In this document: in pieces, positions 1-5,591 of the stretch | Layout of the letters: every line of letters starts with the position of its first letter | Numbering within the stretch: the first letter of the stretch is position 1 | NCBI GenBank assembly: GCA_027364495.1 | Contig: DAHXPE010000330.1 | Coordinates: 1 to 5,929 of the forward strand | Direction of reading: 5' to 3' | DNA from: Candidatus Heimdallarchaeota archaeon | GTDB taxonomy: Archaea; Asgardarchaeota; Heimdallarchaeia; Hodarchaeales; LC-3 | Length of the DNA stretch: 5,929 bases | The notes under the pieces: model-generated | Database searches by the model: none | The model's input: only the letters and a program-made list of their open reading frames with translations | Told to the model about the DNA's origin: nothing | Position numbers and translations under genes: made by a program

Positions 1-616
1 TAAGAGAATCCAAAGAATCATCCAAGAAAATTTGACTATATTCACCATGAGGATCAAAAATAATAACCGGTATCCCTAAACGAATAGCTTCTTCGACAAT
101 AACTCCATTAGTATAAGATTTACCAGAACCCGTTGCTCCCAAAACAGCAAAATGATATGGGAAGAGTTTATCAGGATCTAAAATTATTTCCATTAAAGAA
201 TTTGTCTCTAAGGTTCCAATATTCAAACCGTCATTACTGTTTTTTAATAATATGGAAATTAAGTCATTTTCAGCTTTAAAAACGTCATCACCTGGAATCG
301 GAGGGATAGTAGATAAAAATATCTGATTGTTCTTTAAAACACCAAGAATTTGAACTTCACCAAGTCTGAGAGGATCAGAAGCATAAAAATTGGTAATTTC
401 TTTTTGATGATCTTGATAATATTTTAAAATTTTAGGATCCGAAAACATGTCATTTGTAGAGGTCAAATTTACTATTTTACCAAGAATACGGTCTTGGTCC
501 TGCTTAACAAAAATAAAATCATAGTTTCTAACGACAGAATCTTTACCAAGTTGAAAGACGAAATTAAAAACATCAGGAGTATGGTTGTAACTTATAACTG
601 TACCAATTTTAATCAC
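1..616 (-). CDS. herA: HerA-type bipolar DNA translocase/helicase ATPase (partial, N-terminal 205 residues)
   Basis: The visible part begins with a beta-rich HAS-barrel-like region (about residues 1-120; opening VIKIGTVISYNH, later PPIPGDDV at 105-112). The RecA-like ATPase core follows, with a perfect Walker A GATGSGKS at residues 160-167, preceded by HFAVL, and the HerA/FtsK-type motif DPHGEY at 188-193. HerA proteins form hexameric rings that pump double-stranded DNA and usually work with the nuclease NurA in DNA-end resection; related HerA ATPases also serve in antiviral systems. The GTG start at 616-614 is chosen because the frame lacks a nearby ATG, it overlaps the upstream gene's TAG stop by one base (TAGTG), and a GAGGGA ribosome-binding site lies 5 bases upstream. 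The gene follows the NurA-like gene in one operon and is probably translationally coupled to it. Full-length HerA is about 500 residues, so the Walker B, arginine-finger and C-terminal regions lie outside the window. Family assignment is strong; the exact role (repair or defence) is open. Confidence 0.9.
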   Translation of the reverse strand, partial: MIKIGTVISYNHTPDVFNFVFQLGKDSVVRNYDFIFVKQDQDRILGKIVNLTSTNDMFSDPKILKYYQDHQKEITNFYASDPLRLGEVQILGVLKNNQIFLSTIPPIPGDDVFKAENDLISILLKNSNDGLNIGTLETNSLMEIILDPDKLFPYHFAVLGATGSGKSYTNGVIVEEAIRLGIPVIIFDPHGEYSQIFLDDSLDSL

Positions 617-2271
617 TAGAATCCCTCAGTTGATGTATTATCACGGTTAATAGGTAAATCATCATAAAGCTTTTGGAGTTTTTCTTGAATTGATTGTTCA
701 AGGTCAGAAGCAATTTGATCTAAAAATCTTTCGATTAGTATTAATTGTCTTTCTGCAAAATCAGCTGATTCTTGAAGGACAAATGGGATATGAATTGGAT
801 TTGAAATCTTATCAAAATAAGGACTTGAGACCAATTCATACTGATCAGAACTAGCTTGTTTTGAAATTAATGGTTCACTAATAGTATAAACTATTTTGCT
901 AATCAGGTCCTGTAAAACAAAAATATCATCAGATTCGTTAAGTTTAAGAAACTCAACAGCAGAAATTTGCGAGCGAATATTAATGTAAAACTCAAAAGAA
1001 TTTTTAGAAAGAATATCAGGCTTACCTGATTCAATACGCTGAAATAAACAAGTTCTCTCTTGATCGAGCAAAATTTGAGAGGAAAAAACAGAATCATTGA
1101 TAATTAACTGAGGATAATTAAATTGATTAAAGATTAATTGAGAGAATTTCTTGTCATAAATTTGATTAGAAAAACTGATAATTTGAGTACCATGATCACG
1201 GGCTAGTTTTAACATTTTGGTAAAAGGATTGGTAACATCACGTAATAAAGAAAGATAAGCTGTATCACTTCTAGTGGTAGTGCCAGCAGGAAAAGTGAAT
1301 CCATGTGGAAACAAGGAGCCGTTTAATATAAGATAATCAATAGGAGTATCAGACCTTTCCATAAGTAATGCACTAGTTTCATAGAGTTGAGCAGTAGCAA
1401 GTAATCGCGAAGCAAGATACAAAGGAATATTAGTCAAATCACCATAGGATGTCAATAACTCTGGGAACTCGATGGTAGGATTTGGTAAATCAGGATACTC
1501 AAATGTCCTTTGGGTAGGTAAATTAATAACCAATGGTTTGCCTATTCTTTTTAAACCATTAAAAGCAGTAGCAACTCCAGAAGTGCTTAAGAGGACAGGA
1601 AAAAGACTAGCAACACCATGAATCCACCAAATCTTAGCTTTACTCTTTGCAGTAACACCAGCTAATTGGTAATTCTTTTTTGTATCGAGTATTAATTTGG
1701 GTTGAGAAATGATTAACTTATTCCCATGAAGGATAGTTCGTCCAGATGGATCTTTCAAGGAATGAGGGTCAAGGATCTTGATCTTTTCAACAATGGTACG
1801 CCAATTCAAAAGAGGAGACTCAATTTTTTTAAGAAATTTTTCAATAGAGGCCAATTGTTTTTCATCATTAGTTAAAGAAAGAAATTTTTGAGTCCAATCT
1901 GTTTCAGGTGGAATATTATTCTCAATACTTAAGATAAATTCTTCAATAGATTTATCTTTAAAGGAAGGACTGAATAAATTATGTTCCTGCTTAGAAAGAA
2001 GATCAATTGATATATGACCAGTATTAGATGAAAATTTAGCTTTTAAATTGCTGTTAATTTTTATTTTACCATCATTAGTGTATTCAAGAATTGAAAATTG
2101 AATAAGTTCCTTGATGTAATTGCGAATAGAGCGCTCACTAATTTGAATTTTTGTAGCGAGCTCAGCGTAACTTAGACCACTATCAATAAATTCAGGTAAC
2201 AGCAAAATATTTAGTAGGGCTTCAATTCTAGAGCGAATTTCCTGTCTGCTACGATTTGTTGCTGATGACAT
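616..2271 (-). CDS. NurA-family protein with N-terminal winged helix-turn-helix, catalytic residues apparently substituted
   Basis: Residue numbers count from an upstream TTG at 2283-2281; the ATG taken here (2271-2269) is residue 5. Residues 17-70 form a winged HTH (recognition region LSYAELATKIQISERSIRNY). From about 210 to the end the layout matches NurA: a strand-rich opening (KIWWIHGVASLFP, 217-229), a helix with E302, 19 residues before a strand ending in LILNGSLFP (318-326), then LARDHGTQIISFSN (360-373) and a C-terminal segment at 495-515. NurA is a Mn-dependent nuclease that resects DNA ends with HerA, the very next gene. Against the motifs as I remember them, the first aspartate (VDGS-like) reads IHGV, the second (DGSL) reads NGSL, the following tyrosine is F331 and the C-terminal histidine is not seen; only E302 lines up. 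The protein is therefore probably not a standard nuclease. It could be a structural or DNA-binding partner of HerA, with the HTH giving DNA binding or autoregulation. Neither start has a convincing ribosome-binding site. The alignment is by eye. Confidence 0.8.
   Translation of the reverse strand: MSSATNRSRQEIRSRIEALLNILLLPEFIDSGLSYAELATKIQISERSIRNYIKELIQFSILEYTNDGKIKINSNLKAKFSSNTGHISIDLLSKQEHNLFSPSFKDKSIEEFILSIENNIPPETDWTQKFLSLTNDEKQLASIEKFLKKIESPLLNWRTIVEKIKILDPHSLKDPSGRTILHGNKLIISQPKLILDTKKNYQLAGVTAKSKAKIWWIHGVASLFPVLLSTSGVATAFNGLKRIGKPLVINLPTQRTFEYPDLPNPTIEFPELLTSYGDLTNIPLYLASRLLATAQLYETSALLMERSDTPIDYLILNGSLFPHGFTFPAGTTTRSDTAYLSLLRDVTNPFTKMLKLARDHGTQIISFSNQIYDKKFSQLIFNQFNYPQLIINDSVFSSQILLDQERTCLFQRIESGKPDILSKNSFEFYINIRSQISAVEFLKLNESDDIFVLQDLISKIVYTISEPLISKQASSDQYELVSSPYFDKISNPIHIPFVLQESADFAERQLILIERFLDQIASDLEQSIQEKLQKLYDDLPINRDNTSTEGF
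622..627 (-). promoter_or_regulatory. Ribosome-binding site for the herA GTG start
   Basis: On the minus strand GAGGGA lies 5 bases before the GTG at 616-614, inside the last codons of the upstream gene. This placement, with the TAGTG stop/start overlap, decides the otherwise ambiguous start and indicates translational coupling. Confidence 0.6.
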
Positions 2272-2283
2272 TCGTGAAACCAA

Positions 2284-2580
2284 TTTAACCCAAATATTTG
2301 AATCATATTATTAAATTCATTAAAAAATTACTAGCATAAAATATATTGCAATACTTACAGTAAATTTTAAATTTTACATAACCAAAGGCTTTATAAATTA
2401 GATGTTGCAGTAATTGAAATAAAATTAAATTTGTTTCAAAAATAATTGTAACTCAGAAATAAAGCTAAAACTGAAAGAAAATAAGCTGTAAATAAAATTA
2501 TAAATATAAAATTAGCTTGATTAAGAAAAAAGAAAAGTGAGAAAGTCGATCAATGAAATTAAAAGAAAAAAAAGTGCTGG
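2284..2580. other. AT-rich spacer without a recognisable gene
   Basis: This stretch separates the minus-strand operon from the plus-strand small ORF. It is very A+T rich with stops in all frames. A near-palindromic TATA-like sequence (CTTTATAAATTAG, about 2389-2401) could serve either direction. From about 2520 onward the plus strand becomes markedly purine-rich, and this continues through the small ORF. No RNA gene or clear repeat was seen. Confidence 0.5.
2308..2347 (-). promoter_or_regulatory. Candidate TATA-like promoter of the nurA-like/herA operon
   Basis: Two AT boxes precede the operon on the minus strand: TTTAATAA (2315-2308) and AATATATTTTAT (2347-2336). A start about 25 bases after the first would fall near 2285, giving a very short leader before the TTG/ATG starts, which fits the lack of a ribosome-binding site. 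The surroundings are so AT-rich that either box could be chance. Confidence 0.25.
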
Positions 2581-2787
2581 ATGCTGAACAATATGATGGA
2601 AATGAATGTAAAGGGAATCAAGAATAATAAAGAGGACCAATATTGGTATGCAACAAAAACATTAATAAAACAAATAACAGAAGGGAAATGTTTAGTGTGC
2701 GCAGGAGAATTAAAAGATGAGGAAATAGAGGAATTAATACAGGAAGAGCAATATAAAGAGGCAGGAATATGTAGAAAATGTAGGTAA
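2581..2787 (+). CDS. Small protein with two CxxC pairs (possible mini zinc ribbon)
   Basis: A 68-residue ORF of unknown family. Its C-terminal half has C37-x2-C40 (KCLVCAGEL) and C64-x2-C67 (CRKCR, ending the protein), separated by a highly acidic helix (about 44-60, KDEEIEELIQEEQ). That geometry would suit binding a single zinc ion. The N-terminal half is basic and polar with YWYATKTLIKQ. Several methionines (1, 5, 6, 8) could be the start; the first is taken, as a stop lies just upstream, and no clear ribosome-binding site is visible. The paired CxxC motifs argue for a real gene rather than a chance ORF. However, the region is purine-rich throughout, so K/E-rich reading frames arise easily, and the opposite strand is also open. 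An insertion sequence begins 86 bases downstream, so the gene's original neighbours are unknown. Confidence 0.45.
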   Translation: MLNNMMEMNVKGIKNNKEDQYWYATKTLIKQITEGKCLVCAGELKDEEIEELIQEEQYKEAGICRKCR

Positions 2788-2856
2788 AAAGGAAAAAAAA
2801 TTAAAAATAAAAAAAGGTGTAGTTTAGTTAAAGGAAAGGAAAAAGTCAATTCAATT

Positions 2857-2872
2857 AAAAAAATTATAAAAA
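2857..2872 (-). terminator. Candidate T-tract terminator after the IS transposase
   Basis: Read on the minus strand, the sequence just past the left IS end has T5 (2872-2868) and T7 (2863-2857) runs. Archaeal RNA polymerase commonly terminates at such oligo-T runs without a hairpin. The site follows the transposase reading direction, but the AT-rich context makes this weak. Confidence 0.25.
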
Positions 2873-2873
2873 T
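2868..2873 (+). repeat. Target-site duplication of the IS, left copy (AAAAAT)
   Basis: AAAAAT directly abuts the left inverted repeat and recurs in direct orientation at 4226-4231 immediately outside the right one. This fits a 6-bp duplication made on insertion. The low complexity of the target leaves the exact length uncertain. Confidence 0.6.
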
Positions 2874-2893
2874 CTCGAGTTTACCTTTTTAAA
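2874..2893 (+). repeat. IS terminal inverted repeat, left end
   Basis: Begins CTCGAGTTTACC and continues TTTTTAAA. The reverse complement of 4206-4225 begins CTCGTGTTTTCC with the same continuation, so the two arms differ only at the fifth and tenth bases. Confidence 0.85.
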
Positions 2894-2910
2894 TCATATT
2901 GCTACCTTCG

Positions 2911-4188
2911 CTAATTTTGCTTGAAATTGGGTTTCCAATGGATCTGGAGCAAGAGGAAGAGTTGCTCTAACATGATCAAAAACCGACGTGGAGTGATGGT
3001 AATTCCGTATTCTGTTTCTAAATAACGCTGATATTTAAGGAAATAAAAATGAATGAGATAGACTAAGAAGATATGTCCTTTTACTAGAGGTTCTAATCGC
3101 ATTTTTCCACCTTCCAATCCTAAAATATCTTTTAAAACTTGATGTACAGTCTCTACTGCCCAGCGTTTTGAATAATGCTGATGCATTTGGAAAACTGAAG
3201 AATAAGTTTTAGGAGCAACAAAATATCTCCAGGTTGTCTGTCCAGGGAAAATAACCGCAAAGACTTTCACTTGATTAGCAAGATTGAGATTAAGAGTAGC
3301 AGATTTGGTCTCACAAGGTTCAGATTTACCTGAAAATGTAAGCCAATGACTTTTACCGTACTTGTTAAAATATTTTTCAACGGAAAGCTCTCTTGAGAAA
3401 TGGACCGGTTTTTTTCCTCGTCTTTTGCTAAGGGATCGTATATATTTTGCTTTGTCTGGAAGAATTACCTGAGAGTTTTTTTTAATTGCAACAACAAAGT
3501 TCACTCCAACCTTTCTTAAAAAGGTAAAAAAATGTTCTGAAGGATACCATCGGTCAACTAGCACAATTATATGATCTTTTGAAAAACCTACATATAATAA
3601 TTCTAAAATCAATTCTGTAAACATAGTTTCTACTAGAATAGTAGATATTTTATCCCTTGTTTGGTCATTTGTATTGGTTTTCTTTTTGAAGTACTTCTCT
3701 TTGACTTGAGGAGGCTTTATCATAAAGGATGCTCCATAGATTCTTTCATCATGTTTAATAGAAGTGTCAAAAATTAGCCAACCGTTAACATAACTCCCAG
3801 ATGAGTGATCAAAAAGTTTCTGGGTAAAAGCAATAGATTTGCCGGTTTTTGAGACTGTTGTATCATCACCTCCAAGATATACATTTTTACGTTTATCAAA
3901 TGTCTTAAAAAGCTTAGTCCGTTCATTATCAATAATTTCTTTACAGAATTGAAGATCTTTTAGCGCTTGTCGTATATTTTTATCATTAAAAAGTCCATTA
4001 CTGACCTGCGCTGTTCGGCTCATACTCGGATACTTATCTGCAATAAGCACCTGTGCATATAATGATAAAATAAATTGGCGATCTTTCGAAACTGGAAACA
4101 ACTTTTCCATTTCCTGTTCCACAAATGGAAAAAATTTTGTCGGATATAAAGGTGCACAAATCATTGGTAAGTCATAAATTAGAAACAT
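2911..4188 (-). CDS. IS4-superfamily DDE transposase, 3' end frameshifted
   Basis: A 425-residue transposase that cuts and joins IS ends through an RNase H-like DDE core. The first acidic pair is in LGGDDTTVSKTGKS (D108/D109). The second aspartate is D212 in IVLVDRWYPSEHFF. The glutamate is E346 within Y339-x2-R342-x3-E346-x6-K353, exactly the Y-(2)-R-(3)-E-(6)-K signature of IS4-like enzymes. The element's size, ends and DDT/KTGK context also resemble IS701-type transposases. The ATG at 4188 follows an A/T-rich leader inside the right inverted repeat. After residue 402 the reading differs wholly from the second copy. Adding one base in the T5 run (A-tract 2978-2982 on the plus strand) restores DHVRAT, DPLE and QFQAKLAKVA and moves the stop to 2894-2896. 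The present tail of about 23 residues is thus out of frame. All catalytic residues precede the shift, so residual activity is possible. Confidence 0.88.
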   Translation of the reverse strand: MFLIYDLPMICAPLYPTKFFPFVEQEMEKLFPVSKDRQFILSLYAQVLIADKYPSMSRTAQVSNGLFNDKNIRQALKDLQFCKEIIDNERTKLFKTFDKRKNVYLGGDDTTVSKTGKSIAFTQKLFDHSSGSYVNGWLIFDTSIKHDERIYGASFMIKPPQVKEKYFKKKTNTNDQTRDKISTILVETMFTELILELLYVGFSKDHIIVLVDRWYPSEHFFTFLRKVGVNFVVAIKKNSQVILPDKAKYIRSLSKRRGKKPVHFSRELSVEKYFNKYGKSHWLTFSGKSEPCETKSATLNLNLANQVKVFAVIFPGQTTWRYFVAPKTYSSVFQMHQHYSKRWAVETVHQVLKDILGLEGGKMRLEPLVKGHIFLVYLIHFYFLKYQRYLETEYGITITPRRFLIMLEQLFLLLQIHWKPNFKQN

Positions 4189-4205
4189 AAAAACTTTTCT
4201 ATGAA

Positions 4206-4225
4206 TTTAAAAAGGAAAACACGAG
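4206..4225 (-). repeat. IS terminal inverted repeat, right end
   Basis: Inverted partner of 2874-2893, with 18 of 20 bases matching. It lies 18 bases upstream of the transposase start codon, so the transposase promoter may overlap it. Confidence 0.85.
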
Positions 4226-4231
4226 AAAAAT
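4226..4231 (+). repeat. Target-site duplication of the IS, right copy (AAAAAT)
   Basis: Direct repeat of 2868-2873, immediately outside the right inverted repeat. Confidence 0.6.
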
Positions 4232-4446
4232 ATTAAATTTTCTTTTTAAAATGCATCATAAGCTTTAATATGCAGATGTTGAAAAAGAAGTTGTCAAACT
4301 AGAGTTAAGAGGTTTAAGAAAGCTAAATTAATATTCGTCTGGGATATTGATTAAGTGATCATTCCATCATTTTAGTAGTGGTAATGCTACATATGTATAA
4401 TGAAGCATATAAGCTTGGTTCATAAAGAATCATATTTCTAAGCACA

Positions 4447-4463
4447 TAATACGAATGGTATTA
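4447..4463. repeat. Dyad TAATAC-N5-GTATTA upstream of the DUF433 antitoxin
   Basis: A perfect inverted repeat with a 5-base spacer, about 70 bases before the antitoxin start. Toxin-antitoxin operons are usually repressed by their own antitoxin binding a dyad near the promoter, so this could be an operator. A short dyad in AT-rich DNA may also be chance. Confidence 0.3.
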
Positions 4464-4533
4464 AAAAGAAAAAATTTATTAATTATTAAAAGAAATTTTA
4501 ATTAAAAAAAATTTAACATAGTGCGAGATATTA

Positions 4534-4773
4534 ATGGAATCTGGTTATGTAAAATTTTCAAAAATAATACGAGATCCTGAAATGTGTGGTGGACAACCAA
4601 TAATTAAAGGTACCAGAATTTTAGTTTTGGATATATTAGAATTAATTAAGCATGGCCAATCGTTTGACGAAATTTTAAATGGTTTTCCTTCATTGACAAA
4701 AGAAGATATTCAAGAAATAATTAGTTATGCTAAATTTTTAATTTCTGGGGAATCTTTTTTATATGGCACTTAA
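4534..4773 (+). CDS. DUF433-family antitoxin
   Basis: A 79-residue protein matching the DUF433 pattern end to end: IIRDPEMCGGQPIIKGTRILV (the family's GG-x-P-x-IKGTRI core, residues 10-30), then GQSFDEILNGFPSLTKEDI and ISYAKF, the standard helical repeat. DUF433 proteins are small HTH-type proteins that typically sit directly upstream of a DUF5615 (PIN-like, Mut7-C-related) putative ribonuclease toxin, bind it and probably repress the operon. That arrangement is seen here: a degraded DUF5615-like reading frame begins 11 bases before this gene's stop. Length is normal for the family and no disruption is visible. The start ATG is the first after an in-frame stop at 4519-4521; the ribosome-binding site is poor. 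With its toxin broken, the gene may be an orphan antitoxin or act on other toxins in trans. Confidence 0.88.
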   Translation: MESGYVKFSKIIRDPEMCGGQPIIKGTRILVLDILELIKHGQSFDEILNGFPSLTKEDIQEIISYAKFLISGESFLYGT

Positions 4774-4974
4774 AGATTAAAGAGATAAAGATTTTCTGTT
4801 TCTTTTTGAAAAATATAAAATTAAGGTCATTTATCTAGAAATTCATCCTCCATTACCCAATACTATTATGGAAGAATTAAGTTGCTTTTTAAAAATTTCA
4901 ATGTAAATTCGACTGAATGTTTTCTAATTAGAGTTAAAACTAAAAAAGCTTCAATTTATTACTGCAAAGATTAA
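4763..4974 (+). pseudogene. Degraded DUF5615-like (PIN-like) toxin
   Basis: An ATG at 4763 overlapping the DUF433 gene opens MALKD and meets a stop at 4778-4780. Directly after it, in the same frame, the text reads RDKDFLFLFEKYK then KVIYLEIHPPLPNTI and MEELSCFLK (4781-4894). This resembles the second half of DUF5615 toxins, whose conserved TrDkDF motif is followed by a strand ending in a leucine/histidine-rich stretch and a helix. The frame stops at 4904-4906. One extra base in the A5 run at 4891-4895 would continue it as NFNVNSTECFLIRVKTKKA and on to a stop at 4972-4974, resembling the family's final strand. The usual N-terminal part (the opening aspartate strand and about 60 residues) is missing between MALKD and RDKDF. 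Deletion, internal stop and frameshift together make an inactive toxin almost certain if the family call is right. Confidence 0.6.
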
Positions 4975-5215
4975 TCCTAAGGTTTCTTGAGTAAATCGGA
5001 ACAAAACCTTAACTTAAAAGATCAGATTAGAGCAGAAAGGTATCCAAAATATTAATAATCTAAATTCAAAAGTCAAATTATTTTATATAAACTTTGATAT
5101 GTAATATCTTATTCAATTCATCTTAGCATGGGATAAATAAATAGGAAAAATTACTAATTCTTAATGGGATTCATTGATGGGAAAATTTAAAAATATCTAA
5201 ATAGAGTATGTAATT
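4975..5215. other. Intergenic region upstream of the AbrB-like antitoxin
   Basis: No gene is recognised. It holds an 8-bp inverted repeat, TAAGGTTT (4978-4985) and AAACCTTA (5004-5011), with an 18-base loop just past the toxin remnant, and a good archaeal TATA-like box near 5081. ATGGGA occurs three times (5128, 5164, 5177). A second AT box (TTTAAAAATATC, 5186-5197), about 25 bases before the antitoxin ATG, would suit a leaderless transcript. Confidence 0.4.
5080..5090 (+). promoter_or_regulatory. Candidate TATA-like box for the AbrB-like antitoxin operon
   Basis: ATTTTATATAA matches the archaeal TATA consensus (TTTATATA) well and stands out from the local sequence. Transcription would start near 5110, leaving a leader of about 105 bases that contains the ATGGGA repeats. 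A closer, weaker box at 5186-5197 is the alternative. Confidence 0.35.
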
Positions 5216-5518
5216 ATGAATGAAATTACTATAATTGAAAAACACATTGATTCAAGAAATCGTATTGTTCTTCCATTAAAATCTGAAAATAAATCTATTT
5301 TTGTTGCAACAATTGGAACATTAGTAATATTAGGAAAATCTGAAAAAGAATTGGAAGATTTACTAGACGATTTAAAGCAAATACAACAAATGAAAAAAAC
5401 AGAATCTATTAATTCATGGTTTAATTTGATAGAAGAAGCTGAATTATCTAATATGTCGAAAAAAGAATTGCATAATAAACAAGTATCAATTATTAAAAAA
5501 AGAATAGGGGAAGTCTAA
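5216..5518 (+). CDS. AbrB/SpoVT-like antitoxin of a VapBC-type module
   Basis: A 100-residue protein. Residues 1-45 look like an AbrB/MazE swapped-hairpin DNA-binding domain: IIEKHIDSRNRIVLPLK corresponds to the family's D-s-k-G-R-i-v-L-P core, followed by the strands IFVATIGTLVILG. The remainder is helical and charged (KELEDLLDDLKQI, then NSWFNLIEEAELSNMSKKEL), typical of the toxin-wrapping tail of VapB-like antitoxins. The gene is complete. Its stop TAA is followed with no gap by the ATG of a PIN-domain toxin start, so the two formed an operon. Antitoxins of this type neutralise the PIN ribonuclease and repress their own promoter as part of the complex. The toxin is now cut by an IS, so the antitoxin stands alone unless it acts on other modules. 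The fit to the AbrB core is good but the usual G in the loop is N. Confidence 0.75.
   Translation: MNEITIIEKHIDSRNRIVLPLKSENKSIFVATIGTLVILGKSEKELEDLLDDLKQIQQMKKTESINSWFNLIEEAELSNMSKKELHNKQVSIIKKRIGEV
5506..5513 (+). promoter_or_regulatory. Ribosome-binding site of the interrupted PIN toxin
   Basis: AGGGGAAG ends 5 bases before the ATG at 5519 and lies inside the last codons of the antitoxin gene. It is one of the clearest ribosome-binding sites in the window and supports the toxin start, although the frame is only 16 codons long before the IS. Confidence 0.6.
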
Positions 5519-5568
5519 ATGAAAAACAAATCAATTTTTATTGATACAGAAGCATTTTTTCATAAAAA
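5519..5568 (+). pseudogene. PIN-domain toxin (VapC-like), N-terminal fragment cut by an IS
   Basis: The ATG follows the antitoxin's TAA directly and has a strong ribosome-binding site. The 16 visible codons read MKNKSIFIDTEAFFHK, which fits the opening of a PIN domain: a hydrophobic strand ending in an aspartate that binds the catalytic metal (I-D-T), then a short helix. VapC-type PIN proteins are RNases that cleave tRNA or rRNA and are held in check by the adjacent antitoxin. At 5569 the frame runs into the end of an insertion sequence (CTCGAGTTTACC, the same terminus as the complete copy at 2874). The rest of the toxin, if it survives, lies beyond the IS outside the window. The family call rests on few residues plus the operon position. 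Confidence 0.65.
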
Positions 5569-5588
5569 CTCGAGTTTACCCTTTTAAG
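5569..5588 (+). repeat. Terminal inverted repeat of the second IS copy
   Basis: CTCGAGTTTACC followed by CTTTTAAG. It is nearly identical to the left terminus of the first copy and defines the point where the PIN gene is interrupted. Confidence 0.75.
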
Positions 5589-5591
5589 TCA

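Larger units (their letters stand above)
2874..4225 (-). mobile_element. Complete insertion sequence, IS4-superfamily type, 1352 bp
   Basis: The element has near-perfect terminal inverted repeats (2874-2893 and 4206-4225, 18 of 20 bases matching), a probable 6-bp AAAAAT direct repeat on both sides, and a single transposase gene filling nearly all of it on the minus strand. A second, diverged copy of the same family enters the window at 5569 with the same end sequence CTCGAGTTTACC, which supports the boundary. The element sits between the small CxxC ORF and the DUF433 antitoxin. No gene disrupted by this copy can be recognised when the flanks are joined. The transposase C-terminus is frameshifted, so the element may no longer move on its own. 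Confidence 0.88.
4226..4533. other. Intergenic region between the IS and the DUF433 antitoxin
   Basis: No intact gene is visible. A short open stretch at about 4271-4330 on the plus strand reads ADVEKEVVKLELRGLRKLN before a stop. It looks protein-like and may be a decayed coding remnant, but I do not recognise it. The region ends in a very A-rich run before the DUF433 ATG and contains a perfect 6-bp-arm dyad (4447-4463). Any promoter for the antitoxin must lie here; TTTAATTAA at about 4496-4504 is a possible TATA-like box. Confidence 0.4.

Noticed and set aside
903..1097. 64-residue ORF within the NurA-like gene
   Set aside because: It lies entirely inside the convincing NurA-like coding frame, is dominated by F/L/S and has no motif; it is a shadow frame.
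2559..2849. 96-residue minus-strand ORF rich in F, L, I and S, looking like a membrane protein
   Set aside because: It is the complement of a purine-rich plus strand, which automatically yields F/L/S codons. The plus frame with paired CxxC motifs is the better candidate.
2911..4188. The altered C-terminal tail of the transposase as a genuine novel domain
   Set aside because: The homologous copy at 5592-5929 and a one-base correction explain it fully as an out-of-frame reading.
4978..5011. Inverted repeat TAAGGTTT / AAACCTTA as a terminator or small RNA
   Set aside because: The 8-bp stem with an 18-base AT-rich loop is weak and no T-run follows; it is kept only as a note in the intergenic entry.
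5128..5182. Three ATGGGA repeats upstream of the AbrB-like antitoxin
   Set aside because: Only six bases with irregular spacing (36 and 13 bases) and no dyad; not enough to claim operator sites.
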